Source: JAJZXY01 sp046706185
GTDB lineage: Archaea; Thermoplasmatota; Thermoplasmata; Sysuiplasmatales; Sysuiplasmataceae
DNA length: 48,493 nucleotides
Reading direction: 5' to 3'
NCBI GenBank assembly: GCA_046706185.1
Contig: JBJKPR010000041.1
Location: forward strand, 1-48,493
Each line of letters begins with the position of its first letter. Within the stretch, counting starts at the first letter, position 1. Position numbers and translations under genes: made by a program. This document shows, one piece after another, positions 24,856 to 34,199 of the stretch. A model generated the notes under the pieces. It saw nothing but the letters and a program-made list of their open reading frames with translations, was not told the DNA's origin and made no database searches.

Positions 24856-26241
24856 ATGGCTTATGTCGATCCGGGGGGCGCCAGCCTCAAGACCGAGAAC
24901 CAGAAATACTTTAGCAAAACACCTTCATCACTCAGGCTGTGGAAACTTGCAAAGGAACTTACGCCGTTCGGTGTCCACAGCAACTACAGGTTCACACGCC
25001 CGTATCCTGTATATTTCAGGAGGGGCGCGGGCTCGAAGATATACGATATTGACAGGAATGAGTACATAGACTTCAACATGGGGTTCGGTGCCCTTGTGTC
25101 TGGCCATGCGAACCCGAGGCTTGTTCACATACTGAAGGAGAGGCTGGACAACTCATCTGTCCTCGGCTTCGAGGATGAGAACAGCTACGCCGCAGCCGAA
25201 ATGATAAACAGCAGATACAGCACAGAGATGGTCCGTTTCTCCACCACGGGCACCGAAGCGACAATGCATGCGATTCGCATGGCAAGGGCATTCACAGGCA
25301 GACAGAAGATACTGAAATTCGAGGGGTGTTATCACGGAAGCAACCAGGATCTGCTTTTCAGCGTGAAGCCCAGCTCCGAGGATGCAGGCAACGACGACCA
25401 CCCCGCGGCGGTTCCGGCCAGTCCAGGAATTCCACAGTTCATGAAGCAGGGAGCGGTGATTTCACAGTTCAACGATATTGAGACGACAAGGAGTATCATC
25501 GAGGAGACGGGGACCGACCTGGCTGCAGCAATACTCGAACCATTCCCGATGAACATGGGAGTGATCAGGCCAAGGAAGGAGTTTGTGGATGGCCTGAGGC
25601 GCCTGTGTGATGACTTCGGGATTGCGCTCATTTTTGACGAGGTTAAGACATGCGGTAAGTTCTTTGGCGGCGCGGAAGAGGTGACTGGCGTCACCCCCGA
25701 CATGAAAGTTCTGGGAAAGGCGATCGGCGGCGGTGTTCCAGTCTCCGCCATCGCAGGGAGAAAAGATATCATGGAAGGGGTGGGACCCGGAGGCGTCTCT
25801 CATGCAGGAACTTTCAACTCCAACCCGCTCAGCATGAGCGCAGTTGTCACCTCGCTCAGGGAGATACTGACCAGGGAGGCCATTCGCAGGGCACAGCGCC
25901 TCTCCGAAGAAATGGCCTCTGCCTATGCAGACCTCCTGAACCTTTACGAAATACCGTCGACTGTGCCGGTGGCCGGGCTGAGCGGTGCCATTTCATTCAA
26001 TGAAAAGGAGCCATCAAACTGGAGAGAATTCATCAGGGGAGACATCGGGAGATGGAACTACTACTACATTTCGATGATGAACAGGGGAGTAATACCGGCA
26101 GGACCCGGACCGGATGAGCAGTGGACAGTCTCTGTCATGCACACGGAGGAGGATGTGGAGAGGACGATAGAGGTTTTCAAGGAGGTCACTCCGAGGATAT
26201 CCCTTCGTTACCCGGCGCTTGGTGTTGAGGAGAGCCTGTGA
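24856..26241 (+). CDS. Class III aminotransferase, glutamate-1-semialdehyde aminomutase-like
   Basis: The 461-residue PLP enzyme has the class III layout: RGAGSKIYDIDRNEYIDFNM near residue 56, VRFSTTGTEATMHAIRMARA near 126, FEGCYHGSN at about 155, Asp261 that contacts the PLP nitrogen (ALIFDEVKTCGKFFGGAEE), and the Schiff-base Lys288 (KVLGKAIGGGVPVSAIAGR). The GKAIGGG form is close to HemL. HemL turns glutamate-1-semialdehyde into 5-aminolevulinate, but the N-terminal part differs and no heme genes are close by, so it may act on another amino compound. It has its own upstream region, divergent from DUF998, and ends 3 bases before the convergent antiporter gene. Confidence 0.85.
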   Translation: MAYVDPGGASLKTENQKYFSKTPSSLRLWKLAKELTPFGVHSNYRFTRPYPVYFRRGAGSKIYDIDRNEYIDFNMGFGALVSGHANPRLVHILKERLDNSSVLGFEDENSYAAAEMINSRYSTEMVRFSTTGTEATMHAIRMARAFTGRQKILKFEGCYHGSNQDLLFSVKPSSEDAGNDDHPAAVPASPGIPQFMKQGAVISQFNDIETTRSIIEETGTDLAAAILEPFPMNMGVIRPRKEFVDGLRRLCDDFGIALIFDEVKTCGKFFGGAEEVTGVTPDMKVLGKAIGGGVPVSAIAGRKDIMEGVGPGGVSHAGTFNSNPLSMSAVVTSLREILTREAIRRAQRLSEEMASAYADLLNLYEIPSTVPVAGLSGAISFNEKEPSNWREFIRGDIGRWNYYYISMMNRGVIPAGPGPDEQWTVSVMHTEEDVERTIEVFKEVTPRISLRYPALGVEESL

Positions 26242-26244
26242 CCA

Positions 26245-27450
26245 TTACCTGGTGCTCCTCCCCACATGGTAAAGCCTTTCCAGGCCTATTGGGCCGATGA
26301 TCGTAGTGGCCATCACCATTCCGATTATCTCCGCGTAAAGCGACTGGGAGAGAAGGTCCTTCTGGAGAGCAATACCTGCAATGACAAGACCCACTTCTCC
26401 ACGCGGAATCATTGCAACGCCTACCCTGAATGCGCTCCTCAGGTTCCTGAACCTGGTTATCGTCGGAATCCCGGCACCCACAACCTTCCCGAATACAGCT
26501 ATTCCAGTCAGTACCACGACGCCGAGAAGGACATAGACATTGGCGAAAGTCATGAAATTGAGCTCAGCACCAATGACTGCAAAGAAAAGCGGGCCAAGCG
26601 AGTTCTTGAGCGTGTTGCTGAACCGTCTGGCATGTTCCTTTGCCTGCGAGCTGCTCATCGACAGGCCGCCGAGATAAGCTCCAACAACGGGAGAAAGACC
26701 GACGATGGTCGAAATGGAGGAAAGCGCAAATGCTATTGCAAGGGATGCAGACTCCAGCAGGCTGTCGTCCCTGAGCCTTGAGATCGCCTTAATCAGCTGA
26801 GGAATGACGGTGAGAGATGCCACGAGCATAATGAACCATGTTGCAGTTGCGAATACAACAATGAGCAGGACATCTGTCGGCCCTATGTTTCCCGTGGACA
26901 GGATGGTGAGCGCGACAGCGAGTATTATTATGCTCACGACATCGTCTATTGCAGCCGAATTTATGATCAGGTCAGCTTCTGCTCCATACCTTTCCTCAAG
27001 CCTGCTCAGCGACTGTGCTGTTACAGCAAGGCTTGTCGCAGCCATTGTAGAGCCCAGCAGTATGGCAACAGATAACGACCTGCCGATCGCAATGAAGAAA
27101 TAGAAGCCCAGGAAGAAGGGAAGGAACGCGCCCCCTATTGCCACTATAACGGCCTGAAAACCTGCCCTCCTCAGACCTGAAAGGCCGCTTTCCCCTGCTG
27201 CGGAGAAAATGATGAGTATGACAGCTATCTGGGAGAAGAGCTCCACTGTGGGGTCCACATTGATTATGTTTGTCGAGAAGAGCTGATTGATCAGCCCGCC
27301 GACGGCGTAAGGTCCTATGAACATGCCCCCCAGTATCTCACCGACGACAGTAGGAACCCCGAATCGCTTCAGCAGTATGCCTACGATCTTCGCGAAGAAG
27401 AAGAGAATGCCTATCGTGAGCAGCGGTGTCACGTCGAGTGCAGTGGCCAT
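26245..27450 (-). CDS. Cation/proton antiporter, CPA2 (Kef/NapA) family
   Basis: The 401-residue protein is an integral membrane protein with about 12 helices. It fits the Na+/H+ exchanger family CPA2: FGVPTVVGEILGGMFIGPYA near the N-terminus, then IINSAAIDDVVSIIILAVAL, which holds the membrane-embedded Asp-Asp pair, and later GLSPVVGAYLGGLSMSS. The MIPRGEVGLVIAGIALQKDL segment with Arg and Glu is also typical. It lacks C-terminal TrkA-N domains. It would exchange Na+ or K+ for protons, of value in an acidophile. It ends three bases from the class III aminotransferase, convergently. The start MATALDVTP is well placed. Confidence 0.93.
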   Translation of the reverse strand: MATALDVTPLLTIGILFFFAKIVGILLKRFGVPTVVGEILGGMFIGPYAVGGLINQLFSTNIINVDPTVELFSQIAVILIIFSAAGESGLSGLRRAGFQAVIVAIGGAFLPFFLGFYFFIAIGRSLSVAILLGSTMAATSLAVTAQSLSRLEERYGAEADLIINSAAIDDVVSIIILAVALTILSTGNIGPTDVLLIVVFATATWFIMLVASLTVIPQLIKAISRLRDDSLLESASLAIAFALSSISTIVGLSPVVGAYLGGLSMSSSQAKEHARRFSNTLKNSLGPLFFAVIGAELNFMTFANVYVLLGVVVLTGIAVFGKVVGAGIPTITRFRNLRSAFRVGVAMIPRGEVGLVIAGIALQKDLLSQSLYAEIIGMVMATTIIGPIGLERLYHVGRSTR

Positions 27451-27631
27451 CTGTTGAACCTCTTCATGCCCTGGCAGGCATTCAATAACCTGGTTTCAGG
27501 CATCTGCATGACTGCCCGACAGTCGGCGGCGTTCATTGTCTGTACAAACGTATACCTCATGGAATATAAAATCCTCTGAAAATTAACTTCGTAGCGATAA
27601 TATACAGTCGACGGTTCTACACTTCACGTTA

Positions 27632-28792
27632 ATGGCACTGTCTCCGGCAATACTGGTTGTATTTCTGCTGTCCCTTGTCTACTCCTTCTTTTCACTTGGA
27701 GCGCTCTTCATTCTCGTCATCAGGCTTGAAAGCCTCCATGAAGCACACAGCAGGCACGGCAAGCGCGGCAGGGAGACACCGTTACTCTCGGTCGTCATCC
27801 CCTGCAGGAACGAGGCTGCAGACATAGCCCGCTGCTTGGATTCCATACTCGCCCAGGATTATGAAAGGATGGAGGTTATAGTCGTCGACGGAAATTCAGA
27901 GGACGGAACGTGGGAAATACTGCAGAATTACGGTGACGGCATCAGGGCAGTAAGAGAGAAGAGCATTCCCGACGGGTGGACAGGGAAGAACTGGGCTGCA
28001 TACTCAGGCTACCGGATCTCTTCAGGGGAATTCATTCTCTTTGCAGACGCGGACATGGTGTTGAAACAGTCTCTACTGACGATTTCCATGGAGACTGTAG
28101 AGGGGGAGGGGATCGACATGCTTAGCCTCGGCCCTGATATCAAGATGATAGGCTTCTGGGAAAAGGCTGTCCTACCGCTATTTGCCCAGTTTGTAATGCT
28201 GCTGTTTCTGCCTCAGCTGATGAACAGGGATATCTCAAACTGGAGCATGGCGAACGGCCAGTTCATGCTCATGCCGAGAAAGTCATATGAAGCAGCAGGC
28301 ACGCACGGCGGCATAAGGGGCATGATAGTGGAGGACATAGCACTCGCGAGAGAGTTCAGGAGAAGCGGATTGAAAGTCAGGTTTTACTGGGCAGGCGGGC
28401 TCATCAGCACAAGGATGTACAGCAGCGGAGCGGAAATGAAGGGGGGTATCGTCAGGGACCTCCAGGCAAGCATAGGTACGGGGTATGCCGCCTACATGCT
28501 CGACCTGCTCTATCTCGCGCTTACTTTCTACCTTCCGGTTGCGATGGTTGCGTATTCGGTGCTCGCTCATCAGTTCATCCTTCTCGTGATTGGCGCAATC
28601 ACGTTGCTTTTTGTCATTTTGCGCATGCTCGTCTTCCAGGCCGGCACAGGGAGTCCGCTGCTGTACTCGCTGATATTCCCGGTCCCTGTGGGTGCATACA
28701 TGTACATGATATGCTCTGCTTTCTTCAGGGCACTGACAGGGAAACCGGTCGAGTGGAAGGGAAGGGAATATGGCACACCGGGCGCACGCTGA
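27632..28792 (+). CDS. Membrane glycosyltransferase, family 2
   Basis: The 386-residue protein has an N-terminal membrane helix (residues 8-30), a GT-A catalytic domain and three or four C-terminal helices. The nucleotide-binding region is LLSVVIPCRNEAADIARCLD, the Asp-x-Asp equivalent is FILFADADMV, and the acceptor side has GMIVEDIALAREFRRSG. IPDGWTGKNWAAYSGYRIS resembles the CrtQ/HpnB-type enzymes that transfer sugar to lipids such as carotenoids or hopanoids. The acceptor here is unknown; archaeal lipids or carotenoids are possible. It starts with ATG 27632. The convergent ferritin-VIT1 gene ends six bases away. Confidence 0.88.
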   Translation: MALSPAILVVFLLSLVYSFFSLGALFILVIRLESLHEAHSRHGKRGRETPLLSVVIPCRNEAADIARCLDSILAQDYERMEVIVVDGNSEDGTWEILQNYGDGIRAVREKSIPDGWTGKNWAAYSGYRISSGEFILFADADMVLKQSLLTISMETVEGEGIDMLSLGPDIKMIGFWEKAVLPLFAQFVMLLFLPQLMNRDISNWSMANGQFMLMPRKSYEAAGTHGGIRGMIVEDIALAREFRRSGLKVRFYWAGGLISTRMYSSGAEMKGGIVRDLQASIGTGYAAYMLDLLYLALTFYLPVAMVAYSVLAHQFILLVIGAITLLFVILRMLVFQAGTGSPLLYSLIFPVPVGAYMYMICSAFFRALTGKPVEWKGREYGTPGAR

Positions 28793-28797
28793 AACGT

Positions 28798-29922
28798 TCA
28801 CGGAATAGTTGGTAGCCTGAGGAAGGTGAAAAGGAGCGTTCCGAGAACGTATGTTGCGGCGGCCGCGCCCAGAGTCAGACCTACCGTTTCGCTCACCTTC
28901 TTCGTTATAGAAGTATCGCTTGAAAGGGCGATTATGCTTGCGGCCGTCATCTGTGCCAGTGCCACCGCCAGCACTGAGAACGCGAGCCCGATCGTTCCTC
29001 CTATGAAGGCGAAGGGGAGTATAGGGAATGCGGATCCTATCAGGTAGAAAAGGCCGGTCTGGATGCCTGCCTTCCTCGGGTTCTCGTTGCTTTCCCTTGA
29101 CCTGCCAAGCTTGTTCCTCACGAAGAAATCTGTGGCGCTGTCACCCTCGCTGGCGATCGACCTCGCGGCGTCCTCTGTATATTCCCCCTTGAAGCCCATG
29201 TCGTGCAGCAGCTCCTTAAGCCTCGACACCTTCTCGTCGTGGCTCACCAGGTCTATCTCCCTGGCCACGCGGTCGCTCTGCCTCCTCTCTATCTCCATAT
29301 GGGCCTTTGTCGACATGTATGCGCCTATTGCCATTGAGAGCGTGCCTGAAATGCCCACTACAAGACCGCCCGCGGCCACAAGGACTGGAGTCTTGACAAC
29401 AGGCTCGAGTCCTGCGACTGCCGCAAGCACCTCGACGAGCCCGTCGCTCATACCGTAGAAGACGTCCCTGACAGACTCGAGCCTTCCGGACATGCTGACA
29501 AGCCTGTTCGCGAAGTAGTCCTCGTGAAGTATCTCGTCAACCACTATCTTGTGGAGCTGTTCCGCATCCTGCTGCTCCAGGCCGCCCGACTGCAGGAACT
29601 CCCTGTATTCCTTGATGACGTTCTCCTCCCCCCTCTCGAATATGCGGATGACAAGTGGAAGGCCGAAGGCCCTCCTGATGAATTTTATGAAGAGAAGCTT
29701 GTATTTCGGATACCTGTATGAGACCTCCTTCACACCAAGCTTGGCAAGAAAGCTCTTCCAGAATTCGGCGTGACCGTTCTCCATGTCGCTGAGCTGTTTC
29801 AGATATCTGCTTGTCTCCTCATCCTGCTCTGACTTGCCGAGTTCCGCGTAGACAGTGCAGTCCTTGATCTCGTCCCTGTAGAACCAGAGAGCCCTCTTCG
29901 CTGCATTGCTGTCTGTCATCAT
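28798..29922 (-). CDS. Ferritin-like domain fused to VIT1/CCC1-type transporter
   Basis: The N-terminal ferritin-like part (about 150 residues) has Glu-x2-His motifs at DMENGHAEFW and DEILHEDYF, suited to a di-iron site. The C-terminal part is VIT1-like with helices including VRDVFYGMSDGLVEVLAAVA, GISGTLSMAIGAYMSTKAHM and a late helix pair. Proteins of this kind, such as MbfA, export or store Fe/Mn with oxidation by the ferritin module. The frame is open to 30030, but the extra 36 residues look unlike the family, and ATG 29922 (MMTDSNAAKRALWFYRDE) gives a usual beginning. The gene faces urocanate hydratase, with an intergenic promoter region between. Confidence 0.85.
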   Translation of the reverse strand: MMTDSNAAKRALWFYRDEIKDCTVYAELGKSEQDEETSRYLKQLSDMENGHAEFWKSFLAKLGVKEVSYRYPKYKLLFIKFIRRAFGLPLVIRIFERGEENVIKEYREFLQSGGLEQQDAEQLHKIVVDEILHEDYFANRLVSMSGRLESVRDVFYGMSDGLVEVLAAVAGLEPVVKTPVLVAAGGLVVGISGTLSMAIGAYMSTKAHMEIERRQSDRVAREIDLVSHDEKVSRLKELLHDMGFKGEYTEDAARSIASEGDSATDFFVRNKLGRSRESNENPRKAGIQTGLFYLIGSAFPILPFAFIGGTIGLAFSVLAVALAQMTAASIIALSSDTSITKKVSETVGLTLGAAAATYVLGTLLFTFLRLPTIP

Positions 29923-30067
29923 CGTGTTCAAACGGCCCGGCAGAAAGAAAATGAAATCATTATTTAGCCTTTCCTGAGAAGCAGTGTTCATGCTGTCAAG
30001 CGGACTGGGCTCAGGGACAGCAACAAACACTAAGAATTAAGAGGATGTTGATCAGAGTGGTTGTAAG

Positions 30068-31726
30068 ATGGGACACGGACCTGTTAGGGCGCCTCGGGGC
30101 AGAGAACTCAGCTGCAAGGGATGGGGCCAGGAAGCAGCGCTTCGGCTGCTCATGAACAATCTCGACAGCGAGGTCGCCGGCGACCCCGAGAACCTGATAG
30201 TCTACGGTGGACGGGGCAAGGCGGCGAGAAGCTGGAAGGCATTCGACCTGATAGTCGAAGCGCTGAGGGGTTTGGAGAACGATGAGACGCTCCTCGTTCA
30301 GAGCGGCAAACCGGTAGGTATCTTCAGGACCTCTGCCATGATGCCGAGGGTGCTAATTGTAAATTCCCAGATAGTGCCGAGGTTTGCGACAGACGATGTC
30401 TTCTGGGATCTGGAGGCACGCGGTCTGACTATGTACGGGCAGATGACTGCAGGCTCCTGGATTTATATCGGGACGCAGGGCATACTGCAGGGGACTTATG
30501 AGACACTGCATGCAATCGCGGCAAAGGCGTTTGGGAAGGAGGATCTGCGTTCCAGGTGGGTCCTCTCCTCCGGCCTGGGAGAAATGGGAGGGGCACAGCC
30601 CCTGGCAATAACAATGAACGAGGGGACAGGCATAATAGTTGAGGTTGACAAATCAAAGATTGACAGGAGGCTGAAGGACAGGTATCTGGACACCTGGACG
30701 GACAGCCTCGACGAAGCGCTCAGGATGAAGGACGAGGCGCTGTCATCAGGCCGACCGCTCTCAATCGGGCTCCTGGGAAATGCATGCGATGTCTACACAG
30801 AGCTTGTCCGCAGGGAAGTCGTTCCCGATATTGTCACTGACCAGACAGCGGCGCACGACATCATGCGAGGCTATATTCCATCCGGATATTCGCTTGAGGA
30901 AGCAGACGTGCTTAGGAGGGAGAAGCCCGATGAATACAAGCAGGCAGTCTACAGGAGTATCGTGCTTGAGACTGATGCGCTTCTGTGGTTCAGGTCGAAA
31001 GGGGCACACGTGTTCGACTACGGAAACGACATAAGGACAAGGGCCGAGGAGGGCGGGCTGAAGAATGCATTCGAAATCGAGGGATATGTGCCTGCCTACA
31101 TAAGGCCGCTATTTTCGATAGGCTCAGGGCCATTCAGATGGGTGGCCCTGTCCGGTGACCCGGAGGACATAAGGAGAATAGACGGGGCAATACTGGAGGA
31201 GTTCGACGACGCCCATCTCAGGAAGTGGATAAAGCTTGCAGGTGAGAAGGTGCATTTCCAGGGGCTTCCCGCAAGAATATGCTACATGAAGTACGGGGAC
31301 AGGGAGAAGATGGGTCTGCTGATCAACAGGCTTGTTGCGAGCGGTGAGGTTTCCGCCCCGGTTGCCATAGGCAGGGACCATCACGACACGGGTTCCGTTG
31401 CCTCTCCCTACAGGGAGACGGAGAGGATGAAGGACGGCAGCGATGCAATTGCCGACTGGCCAATACTCAATGCGCTTCTGAACGCAATCTCGGGGGCGAC
31501 ATGGGTCTCTGTTCACCATGGAGGAGGGACTGGGATCGGAAACTCGATACACGCAGGCCTTGTGATAGTCGCGGACGGGACGGAGGAGCAGGCAGCTAAG
31601 ATAAGCAGCGTTCTTAACGCCGATCCAGGCCTCGGGCTTATCAGGCATGCGGATGCAGGTTACGAGGCTTCAGTAGAGATGCTAAGGAAGGGAGTGAGGT
31701 TCAGGTACTTCGGTGATGGGGGTTGA
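30068..31726 (+). CDS. hutU: Urocanate hydratase
   Basis: The 552-residue protein is HutU, an NAD-dependent enzyme that turns urocanate into imidazolonepropionate in histidine breakdown. It has the family N-terminus (PVRAPRGRELSCKGWGQEAA, LRLLMNNLD), TMYGQMTAGSWIYIGTQGIL, SSGLGEMGGAQPLAITM and the active-site Cys region FQGLPARICYM. GRDHHDTGSVASPYRETE and WVSVHHGGGTGIGNS occur near the C-terminus. Length is normal. The following GNAT gene overlaps by four bases, so the two are cotranscribed. HutH, HutI and HutG are not recognised in the window. Confidence 0.96.
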   Translation: MGHGPVRAPRGRELSCKGWGQEAALRLLMNNLDSEVAGDPENLIVYGGRGKAARSWKAFDLIVEALRGLENDETLLVQSGKPVGIFRTSAMMPRVLIVNSQIVPRFATDDVFWDLEARGLTMYGQMTAGSWIYIGTQGILQGTYETLHAIAAKAFGKEDLRSRWVLSSGLGEMGGAQPLAITMNEGTGIIVEVDKSKIDRRLKDRYLDTWTDSLDEALRMKDEALSSGRPLSIGLLGNACDVYTELVRREVVPDIVTDQTAAHDIMRGYIPSGYSLEEADVLRREKPDEYKQAVYRSIVLETDALLWFRSKGAHVFDYGNDIRTRAEEGGLKNAFEIEGYVPAYIRPLFSIGSGPFRWVALSGDPEDIRRIDGAILEEFDDAHLRKWIKLAGEKVHFQGLPARICYMKYGDREKMGLLINRLVASGEVSAPVAIGRDHHDTGSVASPYRETERMKDGSDAIADWPILNALLNAISGATWVSVHHGGGTGIGNSIHAGLVIVADGTEEQAAKISSVLNADPGLGLIRHADAGYEASVEMLRKGVRFRYFGDGG

Positions 31727-32499
31727 AAACAGCGTACATGAGGCTTGCTGAAGTGAGAGACCTGGATGCGCTAAGAAACATGCTGATCGAGGACAATGAA
31801 GAGGATTACATACCCGACATAATAGACAAGTGGGTGGAGGACAGGGGGACGTACGTTGCAACGGATGGAGAGGAGATACTTGGTATGGCACACAAGCATC
31901 TGTCGCCTGACGGGAGTCTTTGGCTTGGAGGGCTCAGGGTCAGGAATTCAGCAAGGAGGAGGGGAGTCGGCCGTGTAATCTCCAACTTCATGGTGAACCT
32001 GCCTGATTCAAATGTCTACCGTCTCCTGATAGACGAGGAGAATGAGGCATCGATAGGGCTCACGCTCAAGACAGGGTTCACACAGAGGCTGATCGTCTCC
32101 CTCTGGGTCTCAGGCAACTCTCATGAGGACATGGAGGTCACGGAGCTGGGTGAGGACAGCGTGAAGCTCCGCCCTGGTGATTACTTCGGCGGCATGGGCT
32201 CCCTCCTTGCAACTGCCTGGTACGCATTCGAGCTGAACGAAAGGGCGCTTCTCGTGGCGAGCGACTTCGGCTTGAAGTTCGTGACAGACAGGGGAAGAAA
32301 CGTGTATCTCTTCAACGAAGAGAGCAGGAGCATTACTCCCGTCATCCTGAGGAAGAGGTCAATGCTTTCCGAAATACCCGAGGGCACCGTGCTGTTCGGG
32401 CGGGCAAACGATGATTTCACTCCGCAGGGCTTTGACCAGTCGCTCTGGGCGAGCAGGGTCGTCATTTTTGAATACATCAGGAAGGGCGCACTTCACTGA
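31723..32499 (+). CDS. GNAT family N-acetyltransferase
   Basis: The 258-residue protein starts at TTG 31723 and overlaps the hutU stop (TTGA). An N-terminal GNAT domain of about 140 residues is clear: VRDLDALRNMLIEDNEED, GGLRVRNSARRRGVGRVISN with the acetyl-CoA pyrophosphate loop (Arg-Arg-x-Gly-Val-Gly-Arg), and DEENEASIGLTLKTGFTQR. The C-terminal 110 residues are an extra domain (DYFGGMGSLLATAWYAFELN) that I do not recognise. The acetyl acceptor is unknown. An internal ATG at 31738 is an alternative start. The last seven bases overlap the convergent pelA. Confidence 0.85.
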   Translation: MKTAYMRLAEVRDLDALRNMLIEDNEEDYIPDIIDKWVEDRGTYVATDGEEILGMAHKHLSPDGSLWLGGLRVRNSARRRGVGRVISNFMVNLPDSNVYRLLIDEENEASIGLTLKTGFTQRLIVSLWVSGNSHEDMEVTELGEDSVKLRPGDYFGGMGSLLATAWYAFELNERALLVASDFGLKFVTDRGRNVYLFNEESRSITPVILRKRSMLSEIPEGTVLFGRANDDFTPQGFDQSLWASRVVIFEYIRKGALH

Positions 32500-33527
32500 G
32501 GAAGCCTGTAGCGGAGAAGGGCTGCGATGCCGCCGAGAGATTCTATCTGCCTGCCAGGGTCCCATCTTGAGGTGACTACGAACACTGTGGCAGCCTTCTC
32601 CTCCGCCTTCTTCATCATGCTGCCCACACTCCCTTCTCTGAGAAGCCTGTCTGAAACTATCAGTTTTTCGACCGCGCCCGCCTCGAGTGCTTCGGCAACC
32701 TCCCTTATGCCGTAGGTGCACGGGCCGTCCTTTGCGATCTGCGCCTTCAGTTCATCGACCACCCTGGCCTCCTCCGCAAGACGCACACCCTCCATCAGCC
32801 TGGCGTTCTCTGGCTTCGACATCGCTTCCCTGATCCCTGCCATTCCACCCTGTCCTGTGTGTATCAGCTGCGCATTCGAGAAGAAGGAAGGGTCGGCTGA
32901 CTTTGCCTCCCTGACAAAGTCGTCCTTCATGAACCCAGGCCCAACCACAATCACAGGGAGCCGCTGCATTGCCCTCACCTGCTCTATTATCTGCCCGAAG
33001 AAGTCTGATTTCTCCCTCTTTCCGGGGCTCTCCTTCATGGATGTCGAGTGTATTGTCGCGACTTCGTCGACGCCGAAGCTTTTCAGAACTGCAATGGTTG
33101 CCTCGCCGTACTCTATCGCCACTGCAATGAGCTGGGCATTTCCCTTGCCTGCAACCGCGTCCTTGATTCTCTGCAGCATGTGACCGGGCCAAACCTCCTT
33201 CTGTATCACTATGTCGGACCCTTCATCGATGTTGAGCGTGTGGTACGAGCCTATGTCGAACGGAGCATCCACTATCTTGCCCGTTACCCTTAGTGTGCTC
33301 TGGAATTCCATGAATTCGCACCTTTCCACGGACAGAGAAACGAAGACGCGCACCTTCTTCTCCCTCTCTGCCCTGATGGCATCCTCCCTTGCCTCCTCCC
33401 TCCTGTATGTGCTCGCCTTTACTGTGTCGCCTGGAAGTATTATGTTATAAAGGTGCCAGAGGTCATCCGGGTTGGTGACCAGGACTTTTATCTCTCCCGT
33501 CCTCGGGTTCTGTTCGAGCAGCCTCAT
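32493..33527 (-). CDS. pelA: Archaeal Pelota (aPelota), mRNA surveillance factor
   Basis: The 344-residue protein is Pelota/Dom34. The N-terminal Sm-like domain has VTNPDDLWHLYNIILPGDTV and SVERCEFMEFQSTLRVTGKI, and then TLNIDEGSDIVIQKEVWPGH. The central part is eRF1-like (LIAVAIEYGEATIAVLKSFG) and the C-terminal domain has GIREVAEALEAGAVEKLIVS, which binds ABCE1. In archaea it acts both as Dom34 and, with aEF1alpha and ABCE1, frees stalled ribosomes. ABCE1 is encoded 3 kb away (36514). PHP and metG lie upstream on the same strand and may be cotranscribed. Confidence 0.96.
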   Translation of the reverse strand: MRLLEQNPRTGEIKVLVTNPDDLWHLYNIILPGDTVKASTYRREEAREDAIRAEREKKVRVFVSLSVERCEFMEFQSTLRVTGKIVDAPFDIGSYHTLNIDEGSDIVIQKEVWPGHMLQRIKDAVAGKGNAQLIAVAIEYGEATIAVLKSFGVDEVATIHSTSMKESPGKREKSDFFGQIIEQVRAMQRLPVIVVGPGFMKDDFVREAKSADPSFFSNAQLIHTGQGGMAGIREAMSKPENARLMEGVRLAEEARVVDELKAQIAKDGPCTYGIREVAEALEAGAVEKLIVSDRLLREGSVGSMMKKAEEKAATVFVVTSRWDPGRQIESLGGIAALLRYRLPQ

Positions 33528-33536
33528 CGAAAGACC

Positions 33537-34199
33537 TCAGATGTGCTTCCTTCCTCTCTTGAAATACTCACTCACTATCTTATACAGCGTCTTCGCGCTG
33601 CCGGCAAGACTCTGACCGGTGCCGGCTCCCCTGCATTTGCCATTTGCGATTGCGGCCACCACATCATCCTCCCCGAGGCCCTCTCCGTCGACCAGCGTGT
33701 ATGCCCTTCCGATCTCGTCCGGGGCGTGGGAATCGCTTCCGCCTGTCGCCCCCAGCGCTGCCCTCTGGGCGTAAATTTCAGCCCTCCTGTTCCTGGACCG
33801 GAGATTTCTGCCATTCACAGTCTCGATTGCCGGAATTTTCAGACTGCTGAGCACGGAGGCTCCAGCACCCGTCCCGAGCCTGAAGGGGTGCGAGGGAACA
33901 GCGACACCGCCGAGGGAGAGAGCAATCTCAGCAGTCTCTGACATCGACAGACCACTCCGGATATCTTCCCTGACACCCAGACAGAGGATATGCCCTTCGG
34001 ATGTAGACACCTCAAGGCCTGTGACGACCACTATCCTGCCTGCAGCAATTCTGGAAGCTGCTAGCGAGCCTTTAACAGTGTTGTGATCTGTCACCGCAAT
34101 GCCGTCGAGGCCTGCCTTCAGCGCATAGTCTATTATCTCTTCTGCAGTAGACGATGAATCAGGGCTGTATGCCGAGTGATTGTGCAGATCGAGCTTCAT
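33537..34199 (-). CDS. PHP-domain phosphoesterase
   Basis: The 220-residue protein is a PHP metal-dependent hydrolase of the TrpH/YciV type. Metal ligands are visible: HNHSAYSPDSS (residues 6-16), VTDHNTVKGS, GLEVSTSEGH, PSHPFR and GGSDSHAPDEIG near residue 160. Such enzymes hydrolyse phosphodiesters or small phosphates, such as RNA ends or pAp. The start overlaps the metG stop by ATGA, so it is translationally coupled with metG; pelA follows after nine bases. The link to translation may mean an RNA substrate, but this is inference. Confidence 0.9.
   Translation of the reverse strand: MKLDLHNHSAYSPDSSSTAEEIIDYALKAGLDGIAVTDHNTVKGSLAASRIAAGRIVVVTGLEVSTSEGHILCLGVREDIRSGLSMSETAEIALSLGGVAVPSHPFRLGTGAGASVLSSLKIPAIETVNGRNLRSRNRRAEIYAQRAALGATGGSDSHAPDEIGRAYTLVDGEGLGEDDVVAAIANGKCRGAGTGQSLAGSAKTLYKIVSEYFKRGRKHI

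Noticed and set aside
28283..28801. Minus-strand frame of 172 residues
   Set aside because: Antisense to the end of the glycosyltransferase gene; Cys/His content is due to codon composition of the sense gene.
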